Part shown: piece by piece, positions 22,991 through 32,640 of the stretch
Numbering within the stretch: the stretch's first letter is position 1
Layout: every line of letters begins with the position of its first letter
NCBI GenBank assembly: GCA_964036045.1
Contig: OZ038383.1
Span: 8,882,430 to 8,946,429 of the forward strand
Direction of reading: 5' to 3'
From: Eutreptiella sp. 'Long Island Sound 2002'
Taxonomy: Eukaryota; Euglenozoa; Euglenophyceae; Eutreptiales; Eutreptiaceae
Length of the DNA: 64,000 nt
Notes under the pieces: generated by a model
Databases searched by the model: none
Seen by the model: the letters and a program-made list of their open reading frames with translations, nothing else
What the model was told of the DNA's origin: nothing
Position numbers and translations under genes: made by a program

Positions 22991-25267
22991 AAAGACAGTG
23001 AGGGAATAGTGAATTGCGAGCATGCATGGCAACCAAATGTGATTTCCCTTTGGTACAACCCACAGGGCTAAGCAATGGCTCCTATGCTGACGTAGATGAG
23101 GCAGTTTGAGAACATTGCCTGGCTTTGTGTTTGCGCTGCCATTGCTTCATTGCCCACATCGCACTCATATCATGTTTGTGACCTAACGAGGTATGGGGGA
23201 AATTTCATCCGGTTTCAAATTGGATGGTTGCCCATGTCATGTGTCTCGTTATGGGCAGATGAAATATCACACACACAACACACACCACACGCACTCAGTG
23301 GAATGTACCAATGTGCATTGCAACGCGCGTTGCATGGCAACCCAAAGAGCCGGCTTAGGCAATGTCCTAGAAACACTTGGTGGCAACAATCTCCCAAACA
23401 GCTGTATTTGCACTTTTGAACCCACAATGGTTGATTTCATTGCTGTCGCTGTGCTTTCGTGTGATTTGGCATTGATGAAATTTTTCCCTAGAGCTCGGTT
23501 AGGCTTGCCAAGCAACAAATTGTGACCCTACATGCCTTTTACTCAAGATAATCTTCCGGAGGGTGCAAAAAGTGCCCCTGAATAGCCATATTTGCACTTT
23601 TGAAGCCACAAATGTGGATTAGAGTGATTTCGTTGTGATTTCGTCGTGATTACCAACCTGAGTGATTTGTGGAACCCAACAAGATAACTCCATGCATGCA
23701 CACACATTTGCATTTGCATATTGATGGTATGTTGGGTGAATTGTATGGGAATGCTTAAATTCGACCCAGTGGTGGAGGATAGAAGCAACCGTTAGGGAGC
23801 TTGTGGGTCCGTGCTTGAAATATCATAGTTGAAATATCGCAGAGGAAATATCACAGTTGTGTCGGTCATTTTTTGCCCGCCTGTCCCATCTCTCCATTCA
23901 AGTGGTGGTTTGGCTTGCCGTTGTGGTGGTTGATAATTCTGCTGCGGTTGCAATCCATGATGCATGATGCATGATGCTCCACTTCTCTTCTCAAAGCAAT
24001 GTTGTCTATCCCGCAAATTGGCGGTACTCTTCCAGTGTTGGCAAGGGAGCAACTGTGCATGTGGCTGCTGTGTTGGAGTTCCTGAGCAATGAGATGTTGG
24101 AGCTTGCGGCCAACGCATCAAGAGAAAACAAGAAGTAGCAACGTATCACGCCTCGGCTCTTGATGGTATGCACTGTGTGCCCCGTGCACATCCCATGTTG
24201 CACGCACGCACCAACTGTGCACACTGCGCGCACGCATTGTGCACACTGCATGCACGTACGCATGCACAATATCAGTGTGTCACAATATTAGTGCCTTCTG
24301 TCTGCTAAGAGTTTCAGCGAAAATCTCTGGGTCTGGGTGACAGAACACCTTCGCTGTTTGTCCGTTCCCGACTCAGATTATGTCTTTTTGACACTGTGGA
24401 GCTTTTGCTCGTGCCTTTGGCATTGCGTTTTGCACTGTGCACACTGCACGCACACATTGTGCACGCTGCACGCACGCGGCAGAGGTGGGGCATGCATGCG
24501 TTGTGCGTGCCCTGTGCATGCTTTGTGATGTTGGGGGGGCTTCGGGGCACAGGGCGGGTGTGTATCCAAGCATTCCGAAATGATGCCATGAACGACGCCA
24601 GCCAAGTGGCCCTGCACGACCTTGAAATGGAGAGAGATGGGAAAGGGTTTTAGGGATGGGTTAAGGAAGCCAAAACTTTCCTCGAGTACACGAAGTATGC
24701 ACGCACGCACGGTGCACACTGCACGCACGCATTGTGCACACTGCGCGCATCTTATTCTCTTGGCCATCGCCTCTTAACCCATTTTTTTTTGTGGGGTGGA
24801 CTCGATGCAAGGCATGCTGGAACGGCGCGTTCCGGACTGCAGATGCAGCAAATTCTGCGATCGCTTTGCGATAAATAGGGTGCCACATGGGGGCGAAGAC
24901 ACTCGTTCAAGTCATCCTCCAAAAACTGACCCACTGTGAGCACTCCTGCCCGAATGAGCGCTGGCACAAAAGGAAAGTTGAAGTCTGTTCATTGCGAAAG
25001 GCGGCATTGTGACAGACACGCTGATGAGCTTTGCATCCCCTTCTGTGCATCACACAGGGCCAGTCGCCGATACATGTTGCCGTCGGTTCATATGCCGCCG
25101 TTGAGGCGTTGAGGCCGGATGACGCCTTGGTATTGAGGATGCAAGAGGCCTTGGCGGCGTTCCTCCCCCTCCTGTTCAAGGTGCCGCGTGTCCAAGATAC
25201 AACATGTGCATGTACCGCATTATTTTGGGACCTGGCTACAAGGGTACTGTTTCATGGGAATCAGTAA
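22991..25267. other. internal unique part of the 10-kb element
   Basis: No complete gene is seen. Short clusters of a TGCACGCACGCATTGTGCAC-type motif occur at about 24,170-24,275, 24,430-24,480 and 24,695-24,750. A few protein-like scraps stand out (FRNDAMNDASQVALHDLEME near 24,570-24,640; IHVAVGSYAAVEALRPDDAL near 25,060-25,130). They may be more pieces of captured genes, but I cannot identify them. Confidence 0.4.
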
Positions 25268-25528
25268 CATCAAGAATGTGCTGAAGCTGCATTTGACGCT
25301 CTCTGGATTGCAATCCTTGGATTCATGACACTGGTGCTGCTGGCAGACACAGAGAGGGAGCCCCTGCTGGAGCACGTTGAGTGGGGCACCCTCTTGTTCT
25401 TTGCAGCACTCTTTGTGCTCATGCACGGTCTCGAAAAGCTTGGGCTCATTGAGTGGATTGGAAATGTTGTGGTTACGATCATTGAAGCGGTACGTTGTTG
25501 CATTGCGCATTGGTTATCAAGGCAGTAG
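25268..25528 (+). pseudogene. OCA2/P-protein (ArsB/NhaD-type) permease fragment, copy 1
   Basis: The frame reads [37 protein letters not shown] and [17 protein letters not shown]. The VEW-TLLFFA-LFVLM-GL--LGLIE block is diagnostic for the P-protein/ArsB ion-transporter superfamily, which moves anions or Na+/H+ across organelle or plasma membranes. Only about two of the expected 11-12 helices are present. A good donor-like GTACGTTG follows the ATCATTGAAGCG codons (about 25,479-25,491), so this looks like one captured exon with intron sequence. About 270 bases further on, MAAVVAIMATIMTAFLIFGQ (near 25,776-25,835) could encode another helix of the same gene. It lies inside the mobile element. 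Confidence 0.65.
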
Positions 25529-25916
25529 GAATACGTAATGCCACCGCATGCAGGGATTCCATTTCATGCGAAAAAGTTGCATGGCCGCAACACATGACAG
25601 AATACAGTGATCAGTCTGTGGGTCTCACTGTTTTTTGAATTTTGTTTTGTGCAAGCAGGAATCCAGTTTCTGCCACCCTCGGTACCTCCTGTGATGCGCG
25701 GTCGCTGGCATGGCGGTAAGTGAATCCCTCACCGCCTCTCACAACACATTCCAACTTTTCATCCCTAGGAAAAGCGATGGCGGCAGTGGTTGCTATCATG
25801 GCAACCATTATGACAGCTTTTTTGATATTTGGGCAAATGGTTACGGCAGCGTCGATTGCAGGGTGGCGTTAACGCAACCAAATGGGGGATGGGGGCTTGA
25901 TGAAAATGTTTGTAGT

Positions 25917-26184
25917 GTGCACGCACGCATTGTGCACGCTGCACGCCCGCATTGTGCAAACTGCACGCACGCACTGTGCACACTGCACGCACGCACTGTG
26001 CACGCTGCACGCCCGCATTGTGCACGCTGCACGCCCGCATTGTGCACACTGCACGCACGCATTGTGCACACTGCACGCACGCATTGTGCACGCTGCACGC
26101 CCGCATTGTGCACGCTGCACGCACGCATTGTGGACACTGCACGCACGCACTGTGCACGCTGCACGCACGCACTGTGCACGCTGC
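25917..26184 (+). repeat. 22-bp tandem array, first block (~12 units)
   Basis: The unit ATTGTGCACACTGCACGCACGC recurs every 22 bp with sporadic changes (CTGTGCACGC, CCCGC). It is rich in alternating purine-pyrimidine and TGCA palindromes. The unusual [12 protein letters not shown]-type translations here are repeat artefacts. Confidence 0.85.
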
Positions 26185-26356
26185 ATTTGACGCTCTCTGG
26201 ATTGCAATCCTTGGATTCATGACACTGGTGCTGCTGGCAGACACAGAGAGGGAGCCCCTGCTGGAGCACCTTGAGTGGGGCACCCTCTTGTTCTTTGCAG
26301 CACTCTTTGTGCTCATGCACATCTCATGCACGTCTCGAAAAGCTTGGGCTCATTGA
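26180..26356 (+). pseudogene. OCA2/P-protein-like permease fragment, copy 2 (frameshifted)
   Basis: It repeats copy 1 ([34 protein letters not shown]) but joins straight onto the 22-bp array at its 5' end. A 10-base insertion after CATGCACA breaks the frame, so translation ends in [10 protein letters not shown] and TGA. It is a dead duplicate. Confidence 0.65.
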
Positions 26357-26823
26357 GTGGATTGGAAATGTTGTGGTTACGATCATTGAAGCGGTACATT
26401 GTTGCATTGTGCATTGGTTATCAAGGCAGTAGGAATACGTAGTGCCACCGCATGCAGGGATTCCATTTCATGCGAAAAAGTTGCATGGCCGCAACACATG
26501 ACAGAATACAGTGATCAGTCTGTGGGTCTCACTGTTTTTTGAATTTTGTTTTGTGCAAGCAGGAATCCAGTTTCTGCCACCCTCGGTACCTACCCCCTGT
26601 GATGCGCGGTCGCTGGCATGGCGGTAAGTGAATCCCTCAACGCCTCTCACAACACATTCCAACTTTTCATCCCTAGGAAAAGCGATGGCGGCAGTGGTTG
26701 CTATCATGGCAACCATTATGACAGCTTTTTTGATATTTGGGCAAATGGTTACGGCAGCGTCGATTGCAGGGTGGCGTTAACGCAACCAAATGGGGGATGG
26801 GGGCTTGATGAAAATGTTTGTAG

Positions 26824-27205
26824 TGTGCACGCATGCACTGTGCACGCTGCACGCCCGCATTGTGCAAACTGCACGCACGCACTGTGCACGCTGCACGCCC
26901 GCATTGTGCAAACTGGACGCACGCACTGTGCACACTGCACGCACGCACTGTGCACACGGCACGCACGCATTGTGCAAACTGCACGCATGCACTGTGCACG
27001 CTGCACGCACGCACTGTGCACGCTGCACGCACGCATTGTACACACTGCACGCACTCATCGTCGCCCGCATTGTGCACACTGCACGCACACACTGTGAACA
27101 TTTGCACTGTGCGCATGCACGCATTCCGCACACTTCACACACGCACTGTGAACATGCGCACTGTGCACACCGTACGCATGCACTGTGCACACTGCACTGT
27201 CTTTT
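26824..27205 (+). repeat. 22-bp tandem array, second block (~17 units)
   Basis: Same unit as the first block, more degenerate towards the 3' end, where ACTGTGAACATTTGCAC-type variants appear. Confidence 0.8.
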
Positions 27206-27789
27206 GGCAGGACCTCTGTATTTACTGATTTTTGTTGGCCATACCTGGGAACATTCTCTATGGGGCATCCGTTCTGGCCTACTCCATGGAGGCCTCCTGG
27301 ATCTGAAAACAAATCCCACTCCTATTGGGGAGCATGGAGACCGTGGTCTTTAATTTAATTCTGGTGTTTCAGATCATCTTGTTTGGCAAGCCGTCGAGCA
27401 AACCTCTGCTAGCCAGTGCATACAGTCCAATGCAGTATGAGTATTGGCCTTGGGTGCAGGAATGCTGTGCTCCTTGGAGGAGGGAGGGACCCCATGGGGC
27501 AAATGCATTACTCAGTGCAGGCACTGCTCAGTGCACAATTTGGCCCAGAATTTCATGCTCAAGTTGTTGCTCTTTCCAAATGTCCTCAAATGATCAGTCA
27601 ACATGTGCGGACCATGGTGCACACAGGGATGGATGCAGGTTCTGTATTTCTCAAGGTGGTCCCCTTCTCCACAAGGAAGACGTCTTGGGCATCATTTGTT
27701 GCGTTTGAAAAAAAGATTATCCCAAGCCCCCCCCCCCCATATTTCAGGCTGTACCAAAATGTTGCCTTTGCCCCCTGAACAACAGGTCA
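27206..27789. other. element segment between arrays
   Basis: No gene is supported. A frame at 27,325-27,708 is open for 127 codons but has no recognisable domain. Confidence 0.35.
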
Positions 27790-29645
27790 GGGACCCCCCT
27801 CCCCTACTTTGAGGGTGCTGGATGCGAAAAAAGAGATTGTAGGGACACACAGATCGTGACTCACACAATTTGCAACATCCGTATGCACCAAAATCTGCCG
27901 TTTTTCCATGAAAAAACGGCCAAAAATTGGCCGTTTTTCGGTCAAAAATTGAGTTTGTTGGCCTCAGACAAGCAGTTGAAGACCCCCCCCCCCTATTTTG
28001 AGGGTGCTGGATGTGAAAAAGCAAGTTGTAGTCACACACAGGTCACGCAAACACAATTTACAGCATCCGTATGCACCAAAATTAGCCATTTTTCATGAAA
28101 AAAACGGCCAACAATGGCCATTTTTTGGTCAAAAGTTGGGATTTTTGGGTTCCCCCCTATTTTGAGGGCGCTGGATGCGAAAAAGCAGATTGTAGGGACA
28201 CACAGATCACGCAAACACAATTTATAGCATCCGTACACACCAAAATATGCCATTTTTCATGAAAACCGGCCAAAAATGGCGCTTTTTTTGTCAAATATTG
28301 ATTTTTTGGCTTTGTACAAGCAGTTGAAGGACCCCCCCCCCTATTTTGAGGGTGCTGGATGCAAAAAAGCAAGTTGTGGTCACACAAACATCATGACAAC
28401 ACATTTTGTAGCATCCGTATGCACCACAATTTGCCGTTTCTCATGGAAAAAACGGCCAAAAATGGCCATTTCTTGGTCAAAAAATGATTTTTTTTGGCCT
28501 CAGACAAGCGGTTGAAGACCCCCCCCCCTATTTTGAGGGTGCTGGATGTGAAAAAGCAAGTTGTAGTCACACACAGGTCACGCAAACACAATTTACAGCA
28601 TCCGTATGCACCAAAATTTGACATTTTTCATGAAAAACGGCCAACAATGGCCATTTTTTGGTCAAAAGTTGGGACTTTTGGGTTCCCCCCTATTTTGAGG
28701 GCGCTGGATGCGAAAAAGCAGATTGTAGGGACACACAGATCACGCAAACACAATTTACAGCATCCGTACGCACCAAAATATGCCATTTTTCATGAAAACC
28801 GGCCAAAAATGGCCGTTTTTTTGTCAAATATTGATTTTTTGGCTTTGTACAAGCAGTTGAAGGACCCCCCCCCCTAATCTGAGGGTGCTGGATGCAAAAA
28901 AGCAAGTTGTGGTCACACAAACATCATGACAACACATTTTGTAGCATCCGTATGCACCACAATTTGCCATTTCTCATGGAAAAAACGGCTAAAAATGGCC
29001 ATTTTTTGGTCAAAAAATGATTTTTTTTGGCCTCAGACAAGCGGTTGAAGACTGCCCCCCTATTTTGAGGGTGCTGGATACGAAAAAGCAGATTGTAGGG
29101 ACACACAGATCACGCAAACACAATTTACAGCATCCGTACGCACCAAAATTTGCCTTTTTTCACGAAAAAAACGGCCACAAATGGCCCTTTTCTGGTCACA
29201 TATCGATTTTTTTTGGCTTCGTACAAGCAGTTGAAGGATCCCCCCCCCAATTTTGAGGGTGCGGGATGCAAAAAAGCAAGTTGTATGCACGCACGGACTA
29301 CGAAAGCACAATCTACAGTATCTGTACGCACCAAAATTTGCTATTTTTCATGGAAAAACTGCCAAAAATGGCCGTTTCTTGGTCAAAAATTGAGTATTTT
29401 GGCCTCAGACAGGCAGTTGCAGAGCCCCCCCCCCCCCATTCTGAGGGTGCTGGATGCAAAAAAGCATGCTGTGTGGACACACCGATTGCTCAAACACAAT
29501 TTACAGCATTCTTATGCCCCAAAATCTGCCATTTTTCAACAAAATCGGCGAAAAATAGCCATTTTTTTTATCAAAAATTGTTTGTTTTTTTTAGCCTGAA
29601 ACAAGCAGCTGAACCACCCCCCCCTCCCGATTGGAGGGTGCTCGT
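27790..29645 (+). repeat. ~180-bp satellite array with trimer periodicity (~10 units)
   Basis: Units start near CCCCCTATTTTGAGGGTGCTGG at about 27,804, 27,992, 28,156, 28,341, 28,529, 28,690, 28,875, 29,061, 29,250 and 29,440, with a decayed end near 29,620. Spacings alternate between about 164 and 190 bp. Every third unit matches best (28,156 to 28,690 and 28,341 to 28,875 are both 534 bp), so the newer repeat is a trimer. Each unit holds an inverted repeat of the type AACGGCCAAAAATGGCCGTT and a C7-C11 run. Confidence 0.85.
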
Positions 29646-29664
29646 TGCAAAAAAGCGAAATACG

Positions 29665-29845
29665 CCAAAGAACTACATAAAATATGATAGTATGTGCATA
29701 AGAATGGGATGAACGATGAACATTTGAGGTGTTTTTGGCCCTATTTTGCACCGTTTGTGGTCCATTTCCATAGGGTTCATAGGTAGGCTTTTGCGTGCCT
29801 ATCACCGTACACACACATGTTTGAGGCTTAGGTTGTTATTTTTGG
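29665..29845 (+). repeat. detached unit of the 191-bp satellite
   Basis: The segment starting AGAACTACATAAAATATGAT and running through GATGAACGATGAACATTTG to CACACACATGTTTGAGGC is one unit of the left array. It lies 7 kb away, in the same orientation, next to the ~180-bp array. Confidence 0.8.
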
Positions 29846-30329
29846 GGAACAATGGGGTAGGAGGAACCCCCCCCCCCTGCTATTTGCGGGCTGTATAATT
29901 AAAACAAAAGGTTACTTTTGGTCTTTTTGGGTACAAAACCTATTTTCATGGTTTTTTCGTGCCTATACTATACTGTTCTGCTGCACCACCCCGTAGCAGA
30001 CAAAAATAGTCCAAAATGCGCCGAATTCCAGGGTTTTTGATGGTTTGGGAGAAAGCTCGGAACCCCCCCATCCCTATTTTGGGGCCAGAGAATCCAAAGA
30101 AAATTGGAATTTCTGTCGAAAATCCTCTATAGGCAGGTACACTGGTGTGCAGCATTGTTCTGCAGGACCAGCCCAGAGCAGGCAAAAATGTACCCCAAAA
30201 TAGGCCAAATTTCAGGGTTTTTGATATTTTTGGACAAAATTCGGGTAGGAGGACCCCCCCCACTATTTTGGGGCCGTAGAAACCAAAAAAATAGGTCATT
30301 TCTCGCGAAAAACCCCTTTTTGTCGACTT
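29846..30329 (+). repeat. third short array near the right end (~190-bp units)
   Basis: Two to three diverged units carry a C-run followed by TATTTTGGGGCC, CAGGGTTTTTGAT and a trinucleotide-rich CTGCTGCACCA/CTGCAGGACCA segment (about 29,868, 30,068 and 30,255). The design (C-run, TATTTTG, GGGGC) resembles the 180-bp satellite, so the arrays may share an ancestor. Confidence 0.6.
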
Positions 30330-30363
30330 TTTGAATTTTGGGAAAAAACAGCTGCTAAAATCA
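30330..30363 (-). repeat. right terminal inverted repeat of the 10-kb element
   Basis: This is the reverse complement of the left TIR with one mismatch. TA at 30,364-30,365 follows, then host coding sequence. Confidence 0.85.
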
Positions 30364-30365
30364 TA

Positions 30366-32327
30366 GGTGGGGAGCCCTGCGCGTCATCTTCGGGGTCCTG
30401 CGCCGCACCCCCAACGACGTCACGGAAGTCCTGCGGGAGTGCCTGCAGCTCATCAGTGCGCGGGGCCCCGGACCCCGGCCGCATGTCGCCCGCGCAGGAG
30501 GCCGTCGCCGGGCTGGACGGGGCCTTGCAGGCGCTGATGGTCCACGCGTTCAATCTGTCGACCTTCACGGAGGGCGACGAGGCGGAGGAGATCTCCACCG
30601 CCGCCGCCATCGCCATCGTCGACTTCGTCGGGCACAACGCCGCGCTGATGGAGCGCGTGCGGACCTTCACCTTCAGCTCCGGCCTCACGCCGTACCCCGG
30701 CCTCAAGAAGATCGTCCTGCGGGCGATGGCGTCGACGCTCTGCCAGTCCACCGCGTCGATGCTGTCCACCAACGGGCCCTGGCAGTTCCACGCGGTCGTG
30801 CGGCGCGGCGCCTGGACGTCCGGCACCGCCGGGGGCGGCGTCGGCTCCGTGCGCTTCTTCGACAACCCGCAGTACATCCTCCGCGTCCCGAGGGCGGCGC
30901 GCGCGACGGACGAGACGTGGGGCGCGGAGGTGTTCCTGCACGACGAGAACTGAGACGCCCGCGAGCGCACGCAGCAGCAGCACCTCAAGCGCGTGGTCTT
31001 CCTCGGCCTCGCGGTCGTCCTGCTCGACGCCGAGTCCGCGGACCAGGACCTGCCGTACCTCGGGGGCCTGCGGGGGGCCACCACCGCCGCGACGTTGCGC
31101 AACCACAACAACTACGCCTCGGTCACGGTGCGCGGCGGCGTGAGCTACGCAGTCGTGCCGTACACGGCGGAGGGGCACGTGCTGGCCTTCGCCCTCGCCG
31201 TCTGCGGCGAGCGGGCGTTCGAGTTCTTCCCGGCGGACATGACCCAAATGTATTGCACGGGGCACCGCCTGGCGCTGTCCGCCCCGGGCCCCGCGGTGGA
31301 CCCGTGGTGCGGGACCGCGCAGTTCGTCCTGAGGCCGGCAGGCGACGGCACGAGGGTCGCCCTCTCGATGACGAGCGCGGCAGCCGAGGACGAGGGGGCG
31401 CGCGCGGCCTCCCTGTCGCCGCGCGCGCTCGGGGCCCCCACGAGCGCGGCCAGACCCCGACAAACCCGGCCGCTGGCCGTGCAGGTCCTCGACATGACGA
31501 CCGCCTCCCCCGCGGACGTGCAGGTCCCCCGGCAGCTGCTCAAAGTGCAGGGCGCGGGGTACCCCCGCGTGCGCTGCAGCGGGGGGGATGGGGAGCCATG
31601 CCTGTACAGCCACGCCGTCGCCGCGGGCAGCACGCACCAGGTCGTGTGCTGCCTCACGGAAGGGGCCGACGAGGCCCCCGCGACGGACCCGGACCCGCAG
31701 TACATTCTGCGGGTGTATTCCCTCGGGGCCGTGAGCGTCGAGCCGGTGGCCTTGGACCTGCACTGTGCCCAGGCCGCGCTGCTGGAGGCCCCGAAGACGG
31801 GCGGCACCGCCGCGATGGCGCTGCAGGTGAAAACCGAACAGGCCTTCGTGGTGCTGCTGCGCGCCGAGGCGCGCCCGCGGGCGGCGTTGCGCATCCGCAT
31901 CGGCACCCGCCAAGTGGAGTTCAGTGCCTTCTTGTGTCAGGCGGTCGAGGGGGGCGGCGCGCCGTTCGATGTGGAGGTGGAGTGCGGCCAGCTGCAGAGC
32001 GTTGGGGTGTACACGCGGGCGACGGGGGAGGCGGCCAGCGTCGTGGTACAGAATGCAGGCGTGCGGGTGCACCGCCTCGGCCCTGCGAAATGGTGCAACA
32101 CATATGGGACACCATGCCTTAACCCCAACTCGAGCAGCCACACTAAAGCGGAGGAGTCCTTAACCCCAACTCGAGGCGCCACACTGAAGCGTGGGAGTCA
32201 TGAACCCCAACTCGAGGGTCCAGACCGAAGCATGCGAGTCCATCACCCCGACTCAACGGGCTACACCGAAGCGTTGAAGTACTTAACCCCTGCTAAAAAG
32301 ACCACACTAAAGCGTGGGAGTCCTTAA
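30366..32327 (+). pseudogene. 3' half of the interrupted kinesin-type gene: solenoid end + calpain domain III-like modules
   Basis: Directly after the TA the frame reads WGALRVIFGVLRRTPNDVTE and VLRECLQLIS, continuing the helical repeats left at 20,370. A one-base shift in the G/C run at about 30,459-30,480 leads into MSPAQEAVAGLDGALQAL and a long helical part. Then comes a calpain domain III (C2-like) module: WQFHAVVRRGAW, then AGGGVGSVRFFDNPQYILRV, matching the family's GxW--G--AGGC-N----F--NPQY-L. The frame meets TGA at 30,951-30,953 (probably an old CGA). A second module follows (YAVVPYTAEGHVLAFALAV, DPQYILRVYS). The C-terminus runs into the 41-bp minisatellite. Protease motifs are absent, so the domains would only bind or scaffold. 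Confidence 0.6.
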
Positions 32328-32640
32328 CCACAACACAACGGGCCACACCGAAGTGTGGGAGTCCATAACCTCAACTCGAGAGGCCGCACCGAAGTAAGGG
32401 AGTCCATAACCCCAACTCAAGGGGCCACACCGAAGCGTGGGAGTCCATCACCCAACTCGAGGGGCCACACTGAAGCGTGGGAGTCCATGACCCCAACTCA
32501 AGGGGCCACACCAAAGCTAGGGACTCCATAACCCCAACTCGAGGGGCCACGCCAAAACATGGGAGTCCATCACCCCAAGTTGAGGGGCCACACCGAAGCT
32601 TGGGAGTCCATTTCCCCAGCTCAACGGGCCACTCCATTTG
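32105..32640 (+). repeat. 41-bp minisatellite (~13 units)
   Basis: The unit has ACCCCAACTCGAGGGGCCAC, ACCGAAGCGTGGGAGTCCAT. The anchor GTCCAT(A/C)AC recurs at 41-bp spacing (32,361, 32,402, 32,443). It is the reverse complement of the tail of repeat R1 copy 1. Because 41 is not a multiple of 3, it destroys any frame that enters it. Confidence 0.85.

Larger units (their letters stand above)
25292..26823 (+). repeat. ~0.9-kb tandem duplication inside the element
   Basis: The block starting TTTGACGCTCTCTGGATTGC occurs at 25,292 and again at 26,186, 894 bp later. The copies stay near-identical through the permease fragment, the GGAATACGTA-TGCCACCGCAT segment and GCGATGGCGGCAGTGG, down to a 22-bp-unit array that follows each copy. 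Small differences: a 10-base insertion in copy 2 near 26,320 and CCTCCTGTG versus CCTACCCCCTGTG. Confidence 0.85.
20371..30365. mobile_element. ~10-kb TIR element, satellite-rich, probably non-autonomous
   Basis: The two ends are inverted copies: TGATTTTAGC at 20,373 onward and its reverse complement ending at 30,363, 34 bp with one mismatch. A TA lies at each outer edge (20,371-20,372 and 30,364-30,365), fitting a TA target duplication, as in Tc1/mariner-like or other TA-specific elements. The palindromic flanks CACC/GGTG make the exact edge uncertain by a few bases. On both sides the host is the same kind of GC-rich coding DNA on the same strand, so the insertion splits one gene. Inside I find a 191-bp satellite (9 units), a 155-bp duplication, a 0.9-kb tandem duplication carrying a permease fragment, 22-bp arrays, a ~180-bp satellite with trimer periodicity and a third short array. 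No transposase is seen, so movement would need factors in trans. Confidence 0.75.

Noticed and set aside
25917-27205. Long His/Cys/Ala-rich frames on both strands, and a possible CRISPR-like array
   Set aside because: The 22-bp units are contiguous with no spacers; the frames stay open only because of the repeat.
20371-30365. The 10-kb insertion as a normal intron or an introner
   Set aside because: No donor/acceptor pair near the ends joins the two coding frames; the right end has CATAG|G but the left end has no GT in a fitting phase.
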